From Angelobacter sp036502105 (GTDB taxonomy: Bacteria; Acidobacteriota; Terriglobia; Terriglobales; Acidobacteriaceae), in contig DASXZE010000062.1 in the NCBI GenBank assembly GCA_036502105.1, positions 12,410 to 76,409 of the forward strand: a stretch of 64,000 nucleotides of DNA, read 5' to 3'. The position numbers and the translations under genes were made by a program. Position 1 is the first letter of the stretch. Each line of letters begins with the position of its first letter. Positions 8,756 through 18,720 of this stretch are shown piece by piece. The notes under the pieces were generated by a model. The model was not told where the DNA came from and did not search any database. It saw nothing but the letters and a program-made list of their open reading frames with translations.

Positions 8756-10672
8756 TTAAGAAGAAAGATACCAGGGAACATTGATGACGACGATCCGGCG
8801 ATTCCCTTTGAGATACAGCATTAGTTTCAGGGCCGTGGCGCGCTGATTATGCAGCAGGTAGTACCACCACCAGCGCTCCACCAACTCTGGGATCAAAACG
8901 GCTACTTGCCGGTCAGGGTAACGACGCCCCAGCTCCATCACATAATCAAGGATGGGCGTCAGCACCAACCGGTAAGGAGACTTCATTACCACTAGCTCAG
9001 GAAGCTTTAAACCGGCGCGCTTCGCGGGCTGTTCAATGTACTGGCTCCAGACTTTCATTAGTTCATCTTTGCCTTCATCGCCCTTCTCGCCGTCGTTCAC
9101 AATGTGTAGTGCCCATATGTCGTCAGAAATGGTGTAAGCAAAGCGCAGAGCATTTTCAGCAACGCGGCTCCAGCGCTGGATGGGTAACACCACCAGCGGC
9201 GGCTCGATCTTCCTCAAATCCACGGGTATGGTGCAGGCCGTTACGTTTGAAATTTTGCCATAGTGTTTTCGCACCCGATACATCAGGTATATAAGCGTCG
9301 GGATCAGCAGCACTGTGATCCAAGCGCCTTCTGTAAACTTGGCGGCAATTACCACACAAACTGTAATGCCAGTAGCCGCAGCACCCAGTCCATTAATGAA
9401 CATGCTGCCGCTAGCGCCACGCCCACCCTTTCTCTTCCAATGCATCACCATGCCGGCCTGCGAAAGAGTGAATGCCAGGAAAGCGCCAACCGCATAGAGC
9501 GGAATCAGCCGGTCTGTGACACCTTTGAAAATTATCAGGAGCAAACCAGACAATAAAGCCAGAGCGTAGACGCCGTATGAAAAGACAAGCCGCCGGCCGC
9601 GCAGCGTGAGCGGATAAGGTAAATATCCTTTTTCTGCGATGGCGCGGCAGAGCCGCGGAAAATCGGCAAACGCCGTATTGGCAGAGAGCGATAGAACCAG
9701 CAGAATCGAGCCGATGGTGATCCAATAAAAGATATTCTTTCCCACAACAGCCAGCGTAAGCTGCGAAAGAACGCTCTGGTATCCCGGCAACCCTGGCGCA
9801 GTTGCGCCAATGCCATAAGCACGAACGAGGTAAGCGATCCCAGAAAGCAGAGCCGCCAAAATGGCGATGATGGTTGTTAACGTTCCGTGGGCAGATTTTG
9901 TTTTTGGCTCTCTAAAAGCCTGCACACCATTGCTTACAGCTTCCACACCTGTCATGGCAGTACAGCCGCTGGCAAAAACCTTCAGAAATAGCCAGATACT
10001 TATTGCCTCTACTGGCAGCGGCAATTTTGCTGGAGCAATAATGGGAATGGGATGTCCGCCATGAGTGAATACTTTAAACAGCCCAATGCTTATTACGACC
10101 GCTATGGAAAAGACAAAGAGATACGTTGGGATAAGGAAAATAAAACCTGTTTCGCGCACCCCTCGCAGGTTTACCAGTGTAAGTAAAAACAAAATTCCTA
10201 AACAGAGAGCCAGCGTGTGCGACTGCAACTGGGGCAACGCTGATACCAGCGCTCCCACTCCAGCAGAAATACCAACAGCCACCGTGAGAACATAATCGAT
10301 CATCAATGCTGCGCCTGCCAGCAGTCCGGCATAAACGCCAAGGTTTTCACCGGCAACCGTGTAAGAACCGCCTCCGCCGGGATAGGCCGTAATCGTCTGC
10401 CGGTAGGAAAAATACACTATCCCCATCAGCACAATAATGCTGGCGCTGATCGGCACGATGTAACTGATACCGGCAATTCCAAGAGGAATGAGCAGTGTTA
10501 ACGCAGCTTCTGGACCATAAGCGGCTGAACTCAGTGCGTCAAGGCCAAAGATTCCTATGCCTGCTGCCGGCCCAACCTGCTCAGATGCGTCTTCGTCAGA
10601 AGACAAAGGACGCCCAAATAGAAGATCAAAAATAGACTTGCGCGCTGCTACCTTCGGTGTTTGCTCGATCAC
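8756..10672 (-). CDS. KimA-like APC superfamily permease
   Basis: The protein has about 12 TM helices followed by a cytosolic C-terminal domain of about 140 residues, the architecture of KimA (YdaO) type potassium importers in the amino acid-polyamine-cation superfamily. Near the N-terminus is GIFGLDALSSAAYGPEAAL, closely matching the KimA-type FGSDALSSVAYGPE motif, followed by YPGGGGSYTVA in the TM3 region. The frame begins with a TTG at 10687, but a GTG at 10672 has AAGGA four bases upstream and is preferred; the difference is five residues. It is transcribed divergently from the RND efflux operon. The known relative transports K+ and is controlled by c-di-AMP; I saw no recognisable c-di-AMP riboswitch upstream. 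Amino acid transport remains an alternative. Confidence 0.8.
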   Translation of the reverse strand: MIEQTPKVAARKSIFDLLFGRPLSSDEDASEQVGPAAGIGIFGLDALSSAAYGPEAALTLLIPLGIAGISYIVPISASIIVLMGIVYFSYRQTITAYPGGGGSYTVAGENLGVYAGLLAGAALMIDYVLTVAVGISAGVGALVSALPQLQSHTLALCLGILFLLTLVNLRGVRETGFIFLIPTYLFVFSIAVVISIGLFKVFTHGGHPIPIIAPAKLPLPVEAISIWLFLKVFASGCTAMTGVEAVSNGVQAFREPKTKSAHGTLTTIIAILAALLSGIAYLVRAYGIGATAPGLPGYQSVLSQLTLAVVGKNIFYWITIGSILLVLSLSANTAFADFPRLCRAIAEKGYLPYPLTLRGRRLVFSYGVYALALLSGLLLIIFKGVTDRLIPLYAVGAFLAFTLSQAGMVMHWKRKGGRGASGSMFINGLGAAATGITVCVVIAAKFTEGAWITVLLIPTLIYLMYRVRKHYGKISNVTACTIPVDLRKIEPPLVVLPIQRWSRVAENALRFAYTISDDIWALHIVNDGEKGDEGKDELMKVWSQYIEQPAKRAGLKLPELVVMKSPYRLVLTPILDYVMELGRRYPDRQVAVLIPELVERWWWYYLLHNQRATALKLMLYLKGNRRIVVINVPWYLSS

Positions 10673-10994
10673 GTAATCCTTATTCAATCAGAATCCACGC
10701 ATCGGTGGAAAAATTGTTTGATGCACCAATACATTCGTGAAAACAATGCAAATGCCTGGACTCAAAGCATTTCTTTACATTTCCTATTGAAATGATGCGT
10801 AGATTTCACGAACAAACAGGATGCCTGAATGCCCAAAGCAGCATCTTACAAATCGGGCCCAAGTATTTCAGTTCACATCTGTTCAATAAGGAACACATTC
10901 CAATTTGGACTACACCGCAATATTGCTGGGTGAGCATTTATGCATTAGCGTGCAGAGTTTATGCGCGATCTGGAATTGCAAAAGGAGTCTCCGT
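10673..10994. other. Divergent intergenic region, KimA-like / RND operon
   Basis: About 320 bases separate the two divergent units and must hold both promoters. Frames here have no good ribosome sites or family resemblance. I see no strong palindrome, riboswitch-like structure or confident -35/-10 pair. The last part contains the AAAGGAG ribosome site (10981-10987) for the adaptor gene. Confidence 0.4.
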
Positions 10995-12245
10995 TTGACT
11001 GTTGATACAAATGAGCATCCCTTCATCGGCCCTGACCATCAGCTTCCGGCGCACGATGGAGAACGCCACAAAAGCAAATTACTGCGAATAATTCTGTGGA
11101 TCGCATTGCCTCTCATTCTCATATTGGTATTAGTGATGGCATTTCGCGGCAATGAGACTTCTGCTGCAAAGAAAAAGGGCGCGGCGGCACCAGCCAAAAT
11201 CACAATCACCACTGCAACTGCCCAAAAAAGCAATGTGGGTGTTTACCTTGACGCTATTGGCACAGTCACGCCGCTTTACACCGCTTCCATTACCAGCCAG
11301 GTAAGCGGACTGGTGACTGCCGTGCATTTCAAAGAAGGCCAGCTGGTAAATAAAGGCGATCCTTTGATTGAAATTGATTCGCGTGCCACCAGGGCGAATC
11401 TATTGCAGGCACAAGGCGCGTTGGAGCGCGACCAAAACTTACTTGCCCAGGCAGCAATGGACCTGGAACGCTACCGCGAGGCCTTTGCCCGAAAAGCAAT
11501 TGCCAAGCAGATCATGGACGACCAGGAAAAGCTGGTACTGCAGGACCAGGGCACGGTTAAAAACGATGAAGGAACTGTCCAATTCGACCAGGTTCAGGTG
11601 GACTACTGCCACATCGTTGCGCCCATCGCCGGACGCGTAGGGCTGCGGCTGGTGGATCCTGGCAACGTGGTGCAGGCTACCGGCGCAGTTACTCTCGCCG
11701 TCATCACGCAACTGAGACCAATCACTGCAATTTTCACTGTGCCTGAAGATAGTTTAGGGCCCGTGGTAACACGCTTGCGCACGAAAGCAAAGCTCAGCGT
11801 CGACGCTTTTGACCGTACAGCTCAGACAAAGATTGAAAGCGGCTTTCTGATGACGCTGGATAACCAGATTGACACCACAACCGGCACTGTCAAAGCGCGT
11901 GCTGTGTTTGACAACAAAACTGATGCGCTCTTTCCCAATCAGTTTGTTAATACGCGGCTGCTGGTAAACACTTTGCAGAACGTAACTGTAGTTCCGGCGT
12001 CAGCTATTCAGCAAAATGGCCAAGCCTCTTTCGTTTACGTAATTCAAGATAACGTTGCGCATAGGCATCCGGTAAAACCGGGCGTGACAGACAACGGCCA
12101 AACACAAGTTGACGGAATCAATCCTGGAGACGTTGTCGCTAACAGCAGCTTTGATAAGTTGCAGGACAATACGCAGGTTACCGATGCTGCTGATGCCAAG
12201 CCTGCCAAAGCCAACGCTAACCCGAGCGGGAGCAAGGCCCGGTGA
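10995..12245 (+). CDS. RND efflux periplasmic adaptor (MdtA-like)
   Basis: This is the membrane fusion protein linking an RND pump to an outer-membrane channel. I start it at the TTG at 10995 because AAAGGAG lies seven bases upstream; the frame is open back to 10905 without a ribosome site. The 416 residues contain an N-terminal TM anchor (LLRIILWIALPLILILVLVM), a lipoyl/barrel-sandwich half (AIGTVTPLYTASITSQVSG, then VSGLVTAVHFKEGQLVNKGD), an alpha-hairpin, the second lipoyl half (VDYCHIVAPIAGRVGLRLVD), a beta-barrel and the membrane-proximal domain (VTVVPASAIQQNGQASFVYV). Its TGA overlaps the next gene's GTG. It is the first gene of a four-gene operon. Substrate unknown; MdtA relatives export drugs, bile salts and metals. 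Confidence 0.93.
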   Translation: MTVDTNEHPFIGPDHQLPAHDGERHKSKLLRIILWIALPLILILVLVMAFRGNETSAAKKKGAAAPAKITITTATAQKSNVGVYLDAIGTVTPLYTASITSQVSGLVTAVHFKEGQLVNKGDPLIEIDSRATRANLLQAQGALERDQNLLAQAAMDLERYREAFARKAIAKQIMDDQEKLVLQDQGTVKNDEGTVQFDQVQVDYCHIVAPIAGRVGLRLVDPGNVVQATGAVTLAVITQLRPITAIFTVPEDSLGPVVTRLRTKAKLSVDAFDRTAQTKIESGFLMTLDNQIDTTTGTVKARAVFDNKTDALFPNQFVNTRLLVNTLQNVTVVPASAIQQNGQASFVYVIQDNVAHRHPVKPGVTDNGQTQVDGINPGDVVANSSFDKLQDNTQVTDAADAKPAKANANPSGSKAR

Positions 12246-15200
12246 ATCCATCTCGTCAGTTTATTTTGCGGCCTGTAGCGACCTCTTTGATCATGGCTGC
12301 AATTCTTCTGGTTGGCTTTGTGGGCTATACCCAGCTGCCTGTTTCCGCCTTGCCTGAAGTGGATTATCCAACTATTCAGGTGCTCACGTTTTATCCTGGC
12401 GCAAGCCCAACCGTAATGGCCACCACGGTAACCGCGCCCTTGGAACGCCAGTTCGGCGAGTTGCAAGGCCTGAGCCAGATGACTTCCACTAGTTCCGGTG
12501 GAACCTCAGTGATTGTTCTGCAATTCAGTCTGAACGTAAATATTGATGTAGCCGAAGAAGAAGTGCAGTCGGCCATCAACGCGTCACAAAGCTTGCTGCC
12601 ATCGATTTTGCCTTCACCACCAACTTACAGTAAGACAAATCCCGCTGACGCTCCTGTGCTCACACTCGCCATCACCTCAAGCGCTATGCCGCTTTCTCAG
12701 GTGGAAGATCTGGTGGACACACGTCTAGCCCCGAAGATTTCGCAGCTGAGCGGAGTCGGCCTTGTAACCATCAGCGGTGGACAGAAGCCGGCAGTCCGCA
12801 TCCAAGCCAATCCCAGAACGCTGTCATCCTACGGAATCAACATGGAAGACCTGCGTACCGCTCTGACGCAGGCCAGCGTGAATGCAGCTAAAGGAAACTT
12901 TGACGGTCCGCGCCAGGACTACCAGATTGACGCCAACGACCAGTTGGTCACGACCGACGATTACAAGAAAGTTGTAGTTGCGTATCGCAACGGCGCGCCG
13001 GTGATGTTGACTGACGTGGCCAGCATTGTGAACGGCGTAGAAAACAATAATCAAGCCGCGTGGATGAACCAGACGCCGGCGGTCATCCTGAATGTGCAGC
13101 GCCAGCCCGGTGCCAACACGATCAGCGTAGTCAAAAATATCAAGAAGCTTTTGCCGCAGCTGGAAACGAATCTTCCCACGGGAATTCAGGTAACCACACT
13201 TACCGACCTTACAACTTCCATTCAATCGTCAGTCTCTGATGTTGAGTTTGAATTGATGCTGACGATCGGGCTCGTCGTGCTGGTAATTTTTCTGTTCCTG
13301 CGAAATCTTTACGCCACCATTATTCCCAGCGTCGCTGTACCGTTGTCTTTGATTGGCACTTTCGCGGCGATGTACGCACTTGGCTACAGCTTGGATAACT
13401 TATCTCTGATGGCTCTCACCATCTCCACGGGCTTTGTTGTGGATGATGCCATTGTGATGATTGAAAATATCTCGCGTTATATTGAAGAGGGTGAAAAGCC
13501 CATGGAAGCGGCGCTGAAAGGCGCAAAGCAAATCGGCTTCACCATTCTCTCTTTGACCGTCTCACTTATCGCGGTGCTAATCCCACTGTTATTCATGGGC
13601 GATGTTGTAGGGCGCTTGTTCCGTGAGTTCGCTGTCACTCTTGCCGTGACAATTGTTGTTTCCGCCGTGGTTTCACTCACGCTCACACCCATGATGAGCG
13701 CCCGCATCCTGAAACATATTCCCAAAGAGAAGCAAGGGCGGCTTTACAAAGCCTCAGAGCGCGTTTTTGAAAACATGATTGCGTTCTATGGACGCACACT
13801 CAAATTCGTCCTTCGCTACCAGACCATTACTCTTCTGGTTGCCCTTGCCACGTTGATGCTCACGGTCTTTCTTTACATCATCATTCCGAAAGGCTTTTTT
13901 CCGGTACAGGATACCGGTGTTATCCAGGGCATAACGCAGGCGTCGCAAACTATTGGCTCAAAAGCCATGGCCGAAAATCAGCAGGCGCTGGCCAAGGCCA
14001 TTTTGGAAGATCCTGCTGTGGAAAGCGTTTCTTCCTTCATCGGCGCAGACGGTACCAACACAACCTTGAACAGCGGCAGAGTATCTATCAATTTAAAACC
14101 GCTGGAACAGCGCAAGATGAATGCGTCTGACGTGATTCGCCGGATCAAGACCAAACTCGACCAGGTTCAGGGCATCCAGCTTTTCATGCAGCCAGTGCAA
14201 AACATCAGCGTAGATGATCGAGTAAGCCGCACGCAATATCAATACACGCTGGAAGATCCAGACGCGAATGAGTTAAACGACTGGACCAATCGTTTTGTCG
14301 AACGGTTGAAACAGTTGCCGGAACTGGAAGACGTCGCTACCGACCAGCAAACGGGAGGCCTCGCCGTTTCACTGGTGATTGATCGCGTCACGGCTTCGCG
14401 GTTTGGCATTGCGCCCTCCACCATCGACAACACTTTGTATGACGCCTTTGGCCAGCGCCAGATCAATACCATGTACACGCAGTTGAATCAGTACCATGTG
14501 GTTCTTGAGAGTGAGCCACAATTTCAACTTGATCCCAATAATCTGAATCATCTTTATGTTCAGTCCAATACTTCTTCGGGAGCAACCGGCACCGGAGCCA
14601 CTTCATCTTTCGCGTCTTCTGGATCCTCTTCTGCTGGGTCCAATGCGTTGACTACGTCAGCGCTGTTCACTCCATCGGCAAACACTCTGGCTCCTCCATC
14701 AAATGCATTGGCAGCCAGCACTTCTACTACTGCTTCGAATCAGGGAGTCAACTCGGCTGGCACCAGCAGTTCAGCTACCAGCAACGCTGTGCCGCTGAGC
14801 GCTTTTGCGCATTTTGAAAAGACGACAGAGCCGCTCTCCATCAGCCATCAAGGGCAGTTTCCTGCCATCACCGTATCGTTTAATCTTGCGTCAAACGCTT
14901 CGCTAGGCAGCGCAATTACGGCAGTCGATAAAGTACAGAAGGACATGCACATGCCTGCCAGTTTGCAGGCGGATTTTCAAGGCACCGCTTCTTCTTTCCG
15001 CGCATCGCTCTCCAATGAACCATTGCTGATTCTTGCGGCTCTGGTGACTGTGTACCTCGTGCTCGGCGTTTTGTATGAGAGTTTTATTCATCCCATCACT
15101 ATTCTTTCTACTTTGCCATCTGCCGGTGTTGGCGCTTTTCTAGCACTACTGCTCTTTCATCAGGACTTAAGCGTAGTCGCGATTATTGGCATTGTGCTGC

Positions 15201-15565
15201 TGATTGGCATCGTGAAAAAAAATGGCATCATGATGGTCGATTTCGCATTGGACGCTGAACGCAATCAGGGAAAGAATTCGACCGAAGCCATTTACGAAGC
15301 CTGCCTGCTCCGCTTTCGTCCTATTATGATGACCACCATGGCGGCGCTGCTGGGTGGTCTTCCTCTGGCATTCGGCAGCGGATTTGGTTCTGAATTGCGA
15401 CGGCCGCTGGGCATCGCCATGGTTGGCGGACTGCTACTCAGTCAAGCGCTCACGCTCTATACTACGCCGGTCATTTACATATTTTTTGACAAGTTGGCCC
15501 AACGCTTCTCGCACAAATCGAACAAGGCGGAAACTGGCGAAGCGGAACTGGCAGGGCCGGCATGA
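12242..15565 (+). CDS. RND efflux inner-membrane pump, MdtB-like, with Ser/Thr-rich insert
   Basis: This is a proton-driven HAE1-type RND transporter of 1,107 residues; the family norm is about 1,030-1,050. It starts at a GTG overlapping the adaptor stop (GTGA). It has the two repeats of six TM helices and large periplasmic loops. The TM4 proton-relay motif is present (GFVVDDAIVMIENISRYIEE), as is PKGFFPVQDTG in the second repeat. The extra length is a low-complexity insert at about residues 774-849 (bases 14563-14789), almost all Ser, Thr, Ala, Gly and Asn, in the periplasmic loop just before the conserved VPLSAFAHFE. It overlaps the next pump gene by 4 bases, so the two probably form a heteromeric B2C-type pump as in MdtBC/MuxBC. 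Confidence 0.94.
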   Translation: MNPSRQFILRPVATSLIMAAILLVGFVGYTQLPVSALPEVDYPTIQVLTFYPGASPTVMATTVTAPLERQFGELQGLSQMTSTSSGGTSVIVLQFSLNVNIDVAEEEVQSAINASQSLLPSILPSPPTYSKTNPADAPVLTLAITSSAMPLSQVEDLVDTRLAPKISQLSGVGLVTISGGQKPAVRIQANPRTLSSYGINMEDLRTALTQASVNAAKGNFDGPRQDYQIDANDQLVTTDDYKKVVVAYRNGAPVMLTDVASIVNGVENNNQAAWMNQTPAVILNVQRQPGANTISVVKNIKKLLPQLETNLPTGIQVTTLTDLTTSIQSSVSDVEFELMLTIGLVVLVIFLFLRNLYATIIPSVAVPLSLIGTFAAMYALGYSLDNLSLMALTISTGFVVDDAIVMIENISRYIEEGEKPMEAALKGAKQIGFTILSLTVSLIAVLIPLLFMGDVVGRLFREFAVTLAVTIVVSAVVSLTLTPMMSARILKHIPKEKQGRLYKASERVFENMIAFYGRTLKFVLRYQTITLLVALATLMLTVFLYIIIPKGFFPVQDTGVIQGITQASQTIGSKAMAENQQALAKAILEDPAVESVSSFIGADGTNTTLNSGRVSINLKPLEQRKMNASDVIRRIKTKLDQVQGIQLFMQPVQNISVDDRVSRTQYQYTLEDPDANELNDWTNRFVERLKQLPELEDVATDQQTGGLAVSLVIDRVTASRFGIAPSTIDNTLYDAFGQRQINTMYTQLNQYHVVLESEPQFQLDPNNLNHLYVQSNTSSGATGTGATSSFASSGSSSAGSNALTTSALFTPSANTLAPPSNALAASTSTTASNQGVNSAGTSSSATSNAVPLSAFAHFEKTTEPLSISHQGQFPAITVSFNLASNASLGSAITAVDKVQKDMHMPASLQADFQGTASSFRASLSNEPLLILAALVTVYLVLGVLYESFIHPITILSTLPSAGVGAFLALLLFHQDLSVVAIIGIVLLIGIVKKNGIMMVDFALDAERNQGKNSTEAIYEACLLRFRPIMMTTMAALLGGLPLAFGSGFGSELRRPLGIAMVGGLLLSQALTLYTTPVIYIFFDKLAQRFSHKSNKAETGEAELAGPA

Positions 15566-18500
15566 ACATCTCCGCACCTTTCATCCGGCGTCCCGTAGCC
15601 ACCACTCTCATCACATTGGGAATTGCACTTGCTGGAGCCATTGCATTCAGTGTGCTTCCAGTATCACCATTGCCTGAAGTTGATTTCCCAACTGTCTCGG
15701 TCAGCTCAAGTCTGCCGGGAGCCAGCGCTGAAATTATGGCTTCGTCCGTGGCCACGCCCCTGGAACGGCAGTTTGGACATATTGCCGGCCTGACGGAAAT
15801 GACCTCTGCCAGTTCGCTGGGCAGCACATCCGTCACACTTCAGTTCGATCTCAGCCGCGACATTGATGGAGCAGCCCGCGATGTGGAAGCCGCTATCAAC
15901 GCAGCGCGAACTTATTTGCCGGCAAATCTCCCCGGTAATCCGACATATCGCAAAGTAAATCCCGCCGACGCTCCAATTATGATTCTCGGCCTTACCTCAG
16001 ATAAATATGGCGCTGACAAAATGTATGACGAAGCTTCTACTGTCATCCAGCAGAAGTTATCGCAGATAAGAGGGGTTGGCCAGGTTACAGTCGGCGGTGG
16101 CGCGCTGCCCTCTGTGCGTGTGGATGCAAATCCCACGCAGCTGGCCCACTATGGATTGAGCATTGCCAATTTGCAATCCGTTCTGGGCTTGCAGAACGCT
16201 GACTTGGCCAAAGGCCAATTAACTGACGGCGTTGTAACAGCAGACATCCTTGCCAACGATCAGATCTCGCATGCAGACGATTACAGGCCGCTCATCGTGG
16301 GCTATAGCCGTGGCGCAGCCGTTCGTCTCTCAGATGTCGCGCAGGTAACAGACTCAGTACAGAATGTCCGCACTGCAGGATATTTAAATGGCAAGCGTGC
16401 GGTCACGGTAATTATTTTTCGGCAGCCGGGCGCCAATATTATTGCCACTGTCGATCGCATACGTGCACAGCTTCCGGTCATTAAAGCATCCATTCCGCTG
16501 GGCATTGAGACCACCGTTGTGCTCGATCGCACCACAACTATCCGCGCTTCCGTGAGTGACGTTGAGCGGACGCTGCTTATTTCCATTGCCCTGGTCATTA
16601 TTGTGGTATTTATTTTTCTGCGCAATGGCCGGGCTACGCTCATTCCCGCCGTTGCTGTACCAGTTTCCCTGATCGGCACATTTGCCGTGATGTACCTGCT
16701 CGGATACAGCCTGGACAATCTCTCACTGATGGCCTTAACCATCTCTACGGGATTTGTCGTGGATGACGCGATCGTGGTGATGGAGAATATTGCGCGCCAC
16801 CTGGAAAATGGCATGGAGCCCTTTGCCGCAGCGCTCAAGGGCGCGCAGGAAATTGGCTTTACTGTTTTCTCTATCAGTGTTTCACTGATTGCTGTTTTTA
16901 TTCCTCTTCTATTAATGGGTGGGATCGTTGGTCGGCTCTTCCGCGAATTTGCCATCACACTTTCCACGTCGATTGTCGTATCAATGCTTATTTCGTTGAC
17001 CACCACACCCATGATGTGCGCCTATCTGTTGCGCAACGAACGCGCGCAAAAGCATGGCCGCATGTACAACGCCAGCGAGAAGTTTTTTGACGGGATGCTG
17101 TCGTTATATCGCAGAAGCCTGCACTGGGTCCTGGCGAACCCAACTCTCACGCTCGTCCTTTTATTCGTCACCATTGCACTCAACGTGCTGCTGATCATCA
17201 AAATACCCAAAGGCTTTTTCCCGACAGAGGACACTGGCTCTATCACCGGCGGAGTGCGCGGCCCACAAGATTCATCTTTCCCGGCGATGAACACATCCAT
17301 CGATCAGATTGGCAACGTAATCAAAAGTGATCCTGCTATCGCCAATGTAATTGCCTTTACCGGCGGCAATGGAGCCACTAACACCGGCTTCCTTTATATA
17401 GCGCTCAAACCGCTGAAAGAGCGCAAAATCAGTGCCGCTGAAATCATCAATCGTCTCCGGCCTAAACTGAACCGCCTACCGGTGGCGTCTGCATTTCTGC
17501 AGCCTGTGCAAGACCTCCGCATTGGCGGGCGCTCCAGCAATGCGCTATATCAATACACCATCCAATCAGACAACGTGGAAGACCTCACCAAGTGGGGACC
17601 AACGATGCTGAATGAGATGAAGAAACTTCCGGGGTTCCAGGATGTGAGTTCTGACCAGCAGAATGGCGGCTTAAATGAGCTGATGAGCTATGACCGCGTC
17701 ACTGCGGCAAAACTCGGCCTCACAGTCCAGTCGCTGGACTCAGCGCTATATGGCGCATTCGGCCAGTCAGAAGTCTCCATCATTTATACGCAATTGAATC
17801 AGTATTATGTGGTGCTGGAAGTTGCGCCGCAATATTGGCAGAGTCCTGAAGGATTGAAAGATATTTACCTTCACACCTCCGGCAACCACAATGTTCCACT
17901 ACTTACGGTCGCCAGCGGACACGCCAGCACAACGCCGCTTGCCATCAATCACACCGGCTTATTTCCGTCTGTGACTGTGTCTTTCAATCTGGCGCCGAAT
18001 ATGTCCCTAAGCGACGCCACCTTGAGCATTCATCAGATGCAGCAACGGCTCGGCACTCCATCCACGCTGCAAGGTTTTTTCGCAGGCACGTTGTTGGCTT
18101 ACCAGCAATCTCTTGGCACTGAACCATATCTGGTTCTCACAGCATTGTTGGCGGTGTATATCGTTTTGGGTATTTTGTATGAGAGCCTGGTCCACCCGCT
18201 CACCATTATTTCCACGTTGCCATCGGCGAGTGTCGGGGCCATGCTGGCATTAATGCTTTTCAAAGAAGACCTGAACGTCATTTCGATTATTGGCATTGTC
18301 TTGTTGATTGGAATCGTAAAAAAGAATGCCATCATGATGATCGATTTTGCGCTGCAGGCACAGCGCGAAGAAGGCAAGAGCACCGCCGACGCAATCTTTG
18401 AAGCCTGCATGCTGCGCTTCCGCCCCATTCTCATGACCACAATGGCCGCGCTCCTGGGCGCATTGCCGCTGGCCCTGGGAACAGGCACTGGCTATGAGCT

Positions 18501-18672
18501 TCGGCGGCCGCTGGGAATAACGATTGTCGGAGGACTGATCTTGAGCCAGTTGCTCACGCTCTATTCCACACCGGTCGTCTATCTGGCATTTGATCGGCTG
18601 CGGCTACGTATGCAGGGAAAACAGCGCGACACCATTGAAAAACGCGGTCCCGAACCTAGCCCAGTGAGTTAA
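15562..18672 (+). CDS. RND efflux inner-membrane pump, MdtC-like
   Basis: A second HAE1-type RND pump of 1,036 residues, the standard length, starting at an ATG that overlaps the preceding stop (ATGA). It has the same TM4 acidic pair (GFVVDDAIVVMENIARHLEN), PKGFFPTEDTG and the TM10-12 block GIVKKNAIMMIDFALQAQRE. It lacks the Ser/Thr-rich insert of its neighbour: the equivalent loop reads TSGNHNVPLLTVAS. Two adjacent non-identical pump genes after one adaptor is the arrangement of MdtABC and MuxABC, where both subunits are needed in one trimer. That this pair forms a hetero-trimer is inference from gene order. Confidence 0.94.
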   Translation: MNISAPFIRRPVATTLITLGIALAGAIAFSVLPVSPLPEVDFPTVSVSSSLPGASAEIMASSVATPLERQFGHIAGLTEMTSASSLGSTSVTLQFDLSRDIDGAARDVEAAINAARTYLPANLPGNPTYRKVNPADAPIMILGLTSDKYGADKMYDEASTVIQQKLSQIRGVGQVTVGGGALPSVRVDANPTQLAHYGLSIANLQSVLGLQNADLAKGQLTDGVVTADILANDQISHADDYRPLIVGYSRGAAVRLSDVAQVTDSVQNVRTAGYLNGKRAVTVIIFRQPGANIIATVDRIRAQLPVIKASIPLGIETTVVLDRTTTIRASVSDVERTLLISIALVIIVVFIFLRNGRATLIPAVAVPVSLIGTFAVMYLLGYSLDNLSLMALTISTGFVVDDAIVVMENIARHLENGMEPFAAALKGAQEIGFTVFSISVSLIAVFIPLLLMGGIVGRLFREFAITLSTSIVVSMLISLTTTPMMCAYLLRNERAQKHGRMYNASEKFFDGMLSLYRRSLHWVLANPTLTLVLLFVTIALNVLLIIKIPKGFFPTEDTGSITGGVRGPQDSSFPAMNTSIDQIGNVIKSDPAIANVIAFTGGNGATNTGFLYIALKPLKERKISAAEIINRLRPKLNRLPVASAFLQPVQDLRIGGRSSNALYQYTIQSDNVEDLTKWGPTMLNEMKKLPGFQDVSSDQQNGGLNELMSYDRVTAAKLGLTVQSLDSALYGAFGQSEVSIIYTQLNQYYVVLEVAPQYWQSPEGLKDIYLHTSGNHNVPLLTVASGHASTTPLAINHTGLFPSVTVSFNLAPNMSLSDATLSIHQMQQRLGTPSTLQGFFAGTLLAYQQSLGTEPYLVLTALLAVYIVLGILYESLVHPLTIISTLPSASVGAMLALMLFKEDLNVISIIGIVLLIGIVKKNAIMMIDFALQAQREEGKSTADAIFEACMLRFRPILMTTMAALLGALPLALGTGTGYELRRPLGITIVGGLILSQLLTLYSTPVVYLAFDRLRLRMQGKQRDTIEKRGPEPSPVS

Positions 18673-18720
18673 CGTGATCCGTACTAAAGATATCGATTAC
18701 AAAAACAAACAGTTGAAGAA

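Noticed and set aside
10673..10994. A c-di-AMP (ydaO-type) riboswitch upstream of the KimA-like gene
   Set aside because: I looked because KimA genes often carry one, but saw none of the conserved stems or sequence blocks.
16302..17012. A 236-residue minus-strand frame inside the MdtC-like pump
   Set aside because: Antisense to a conserved RND core; Arg/Ser-rich text with no family features.
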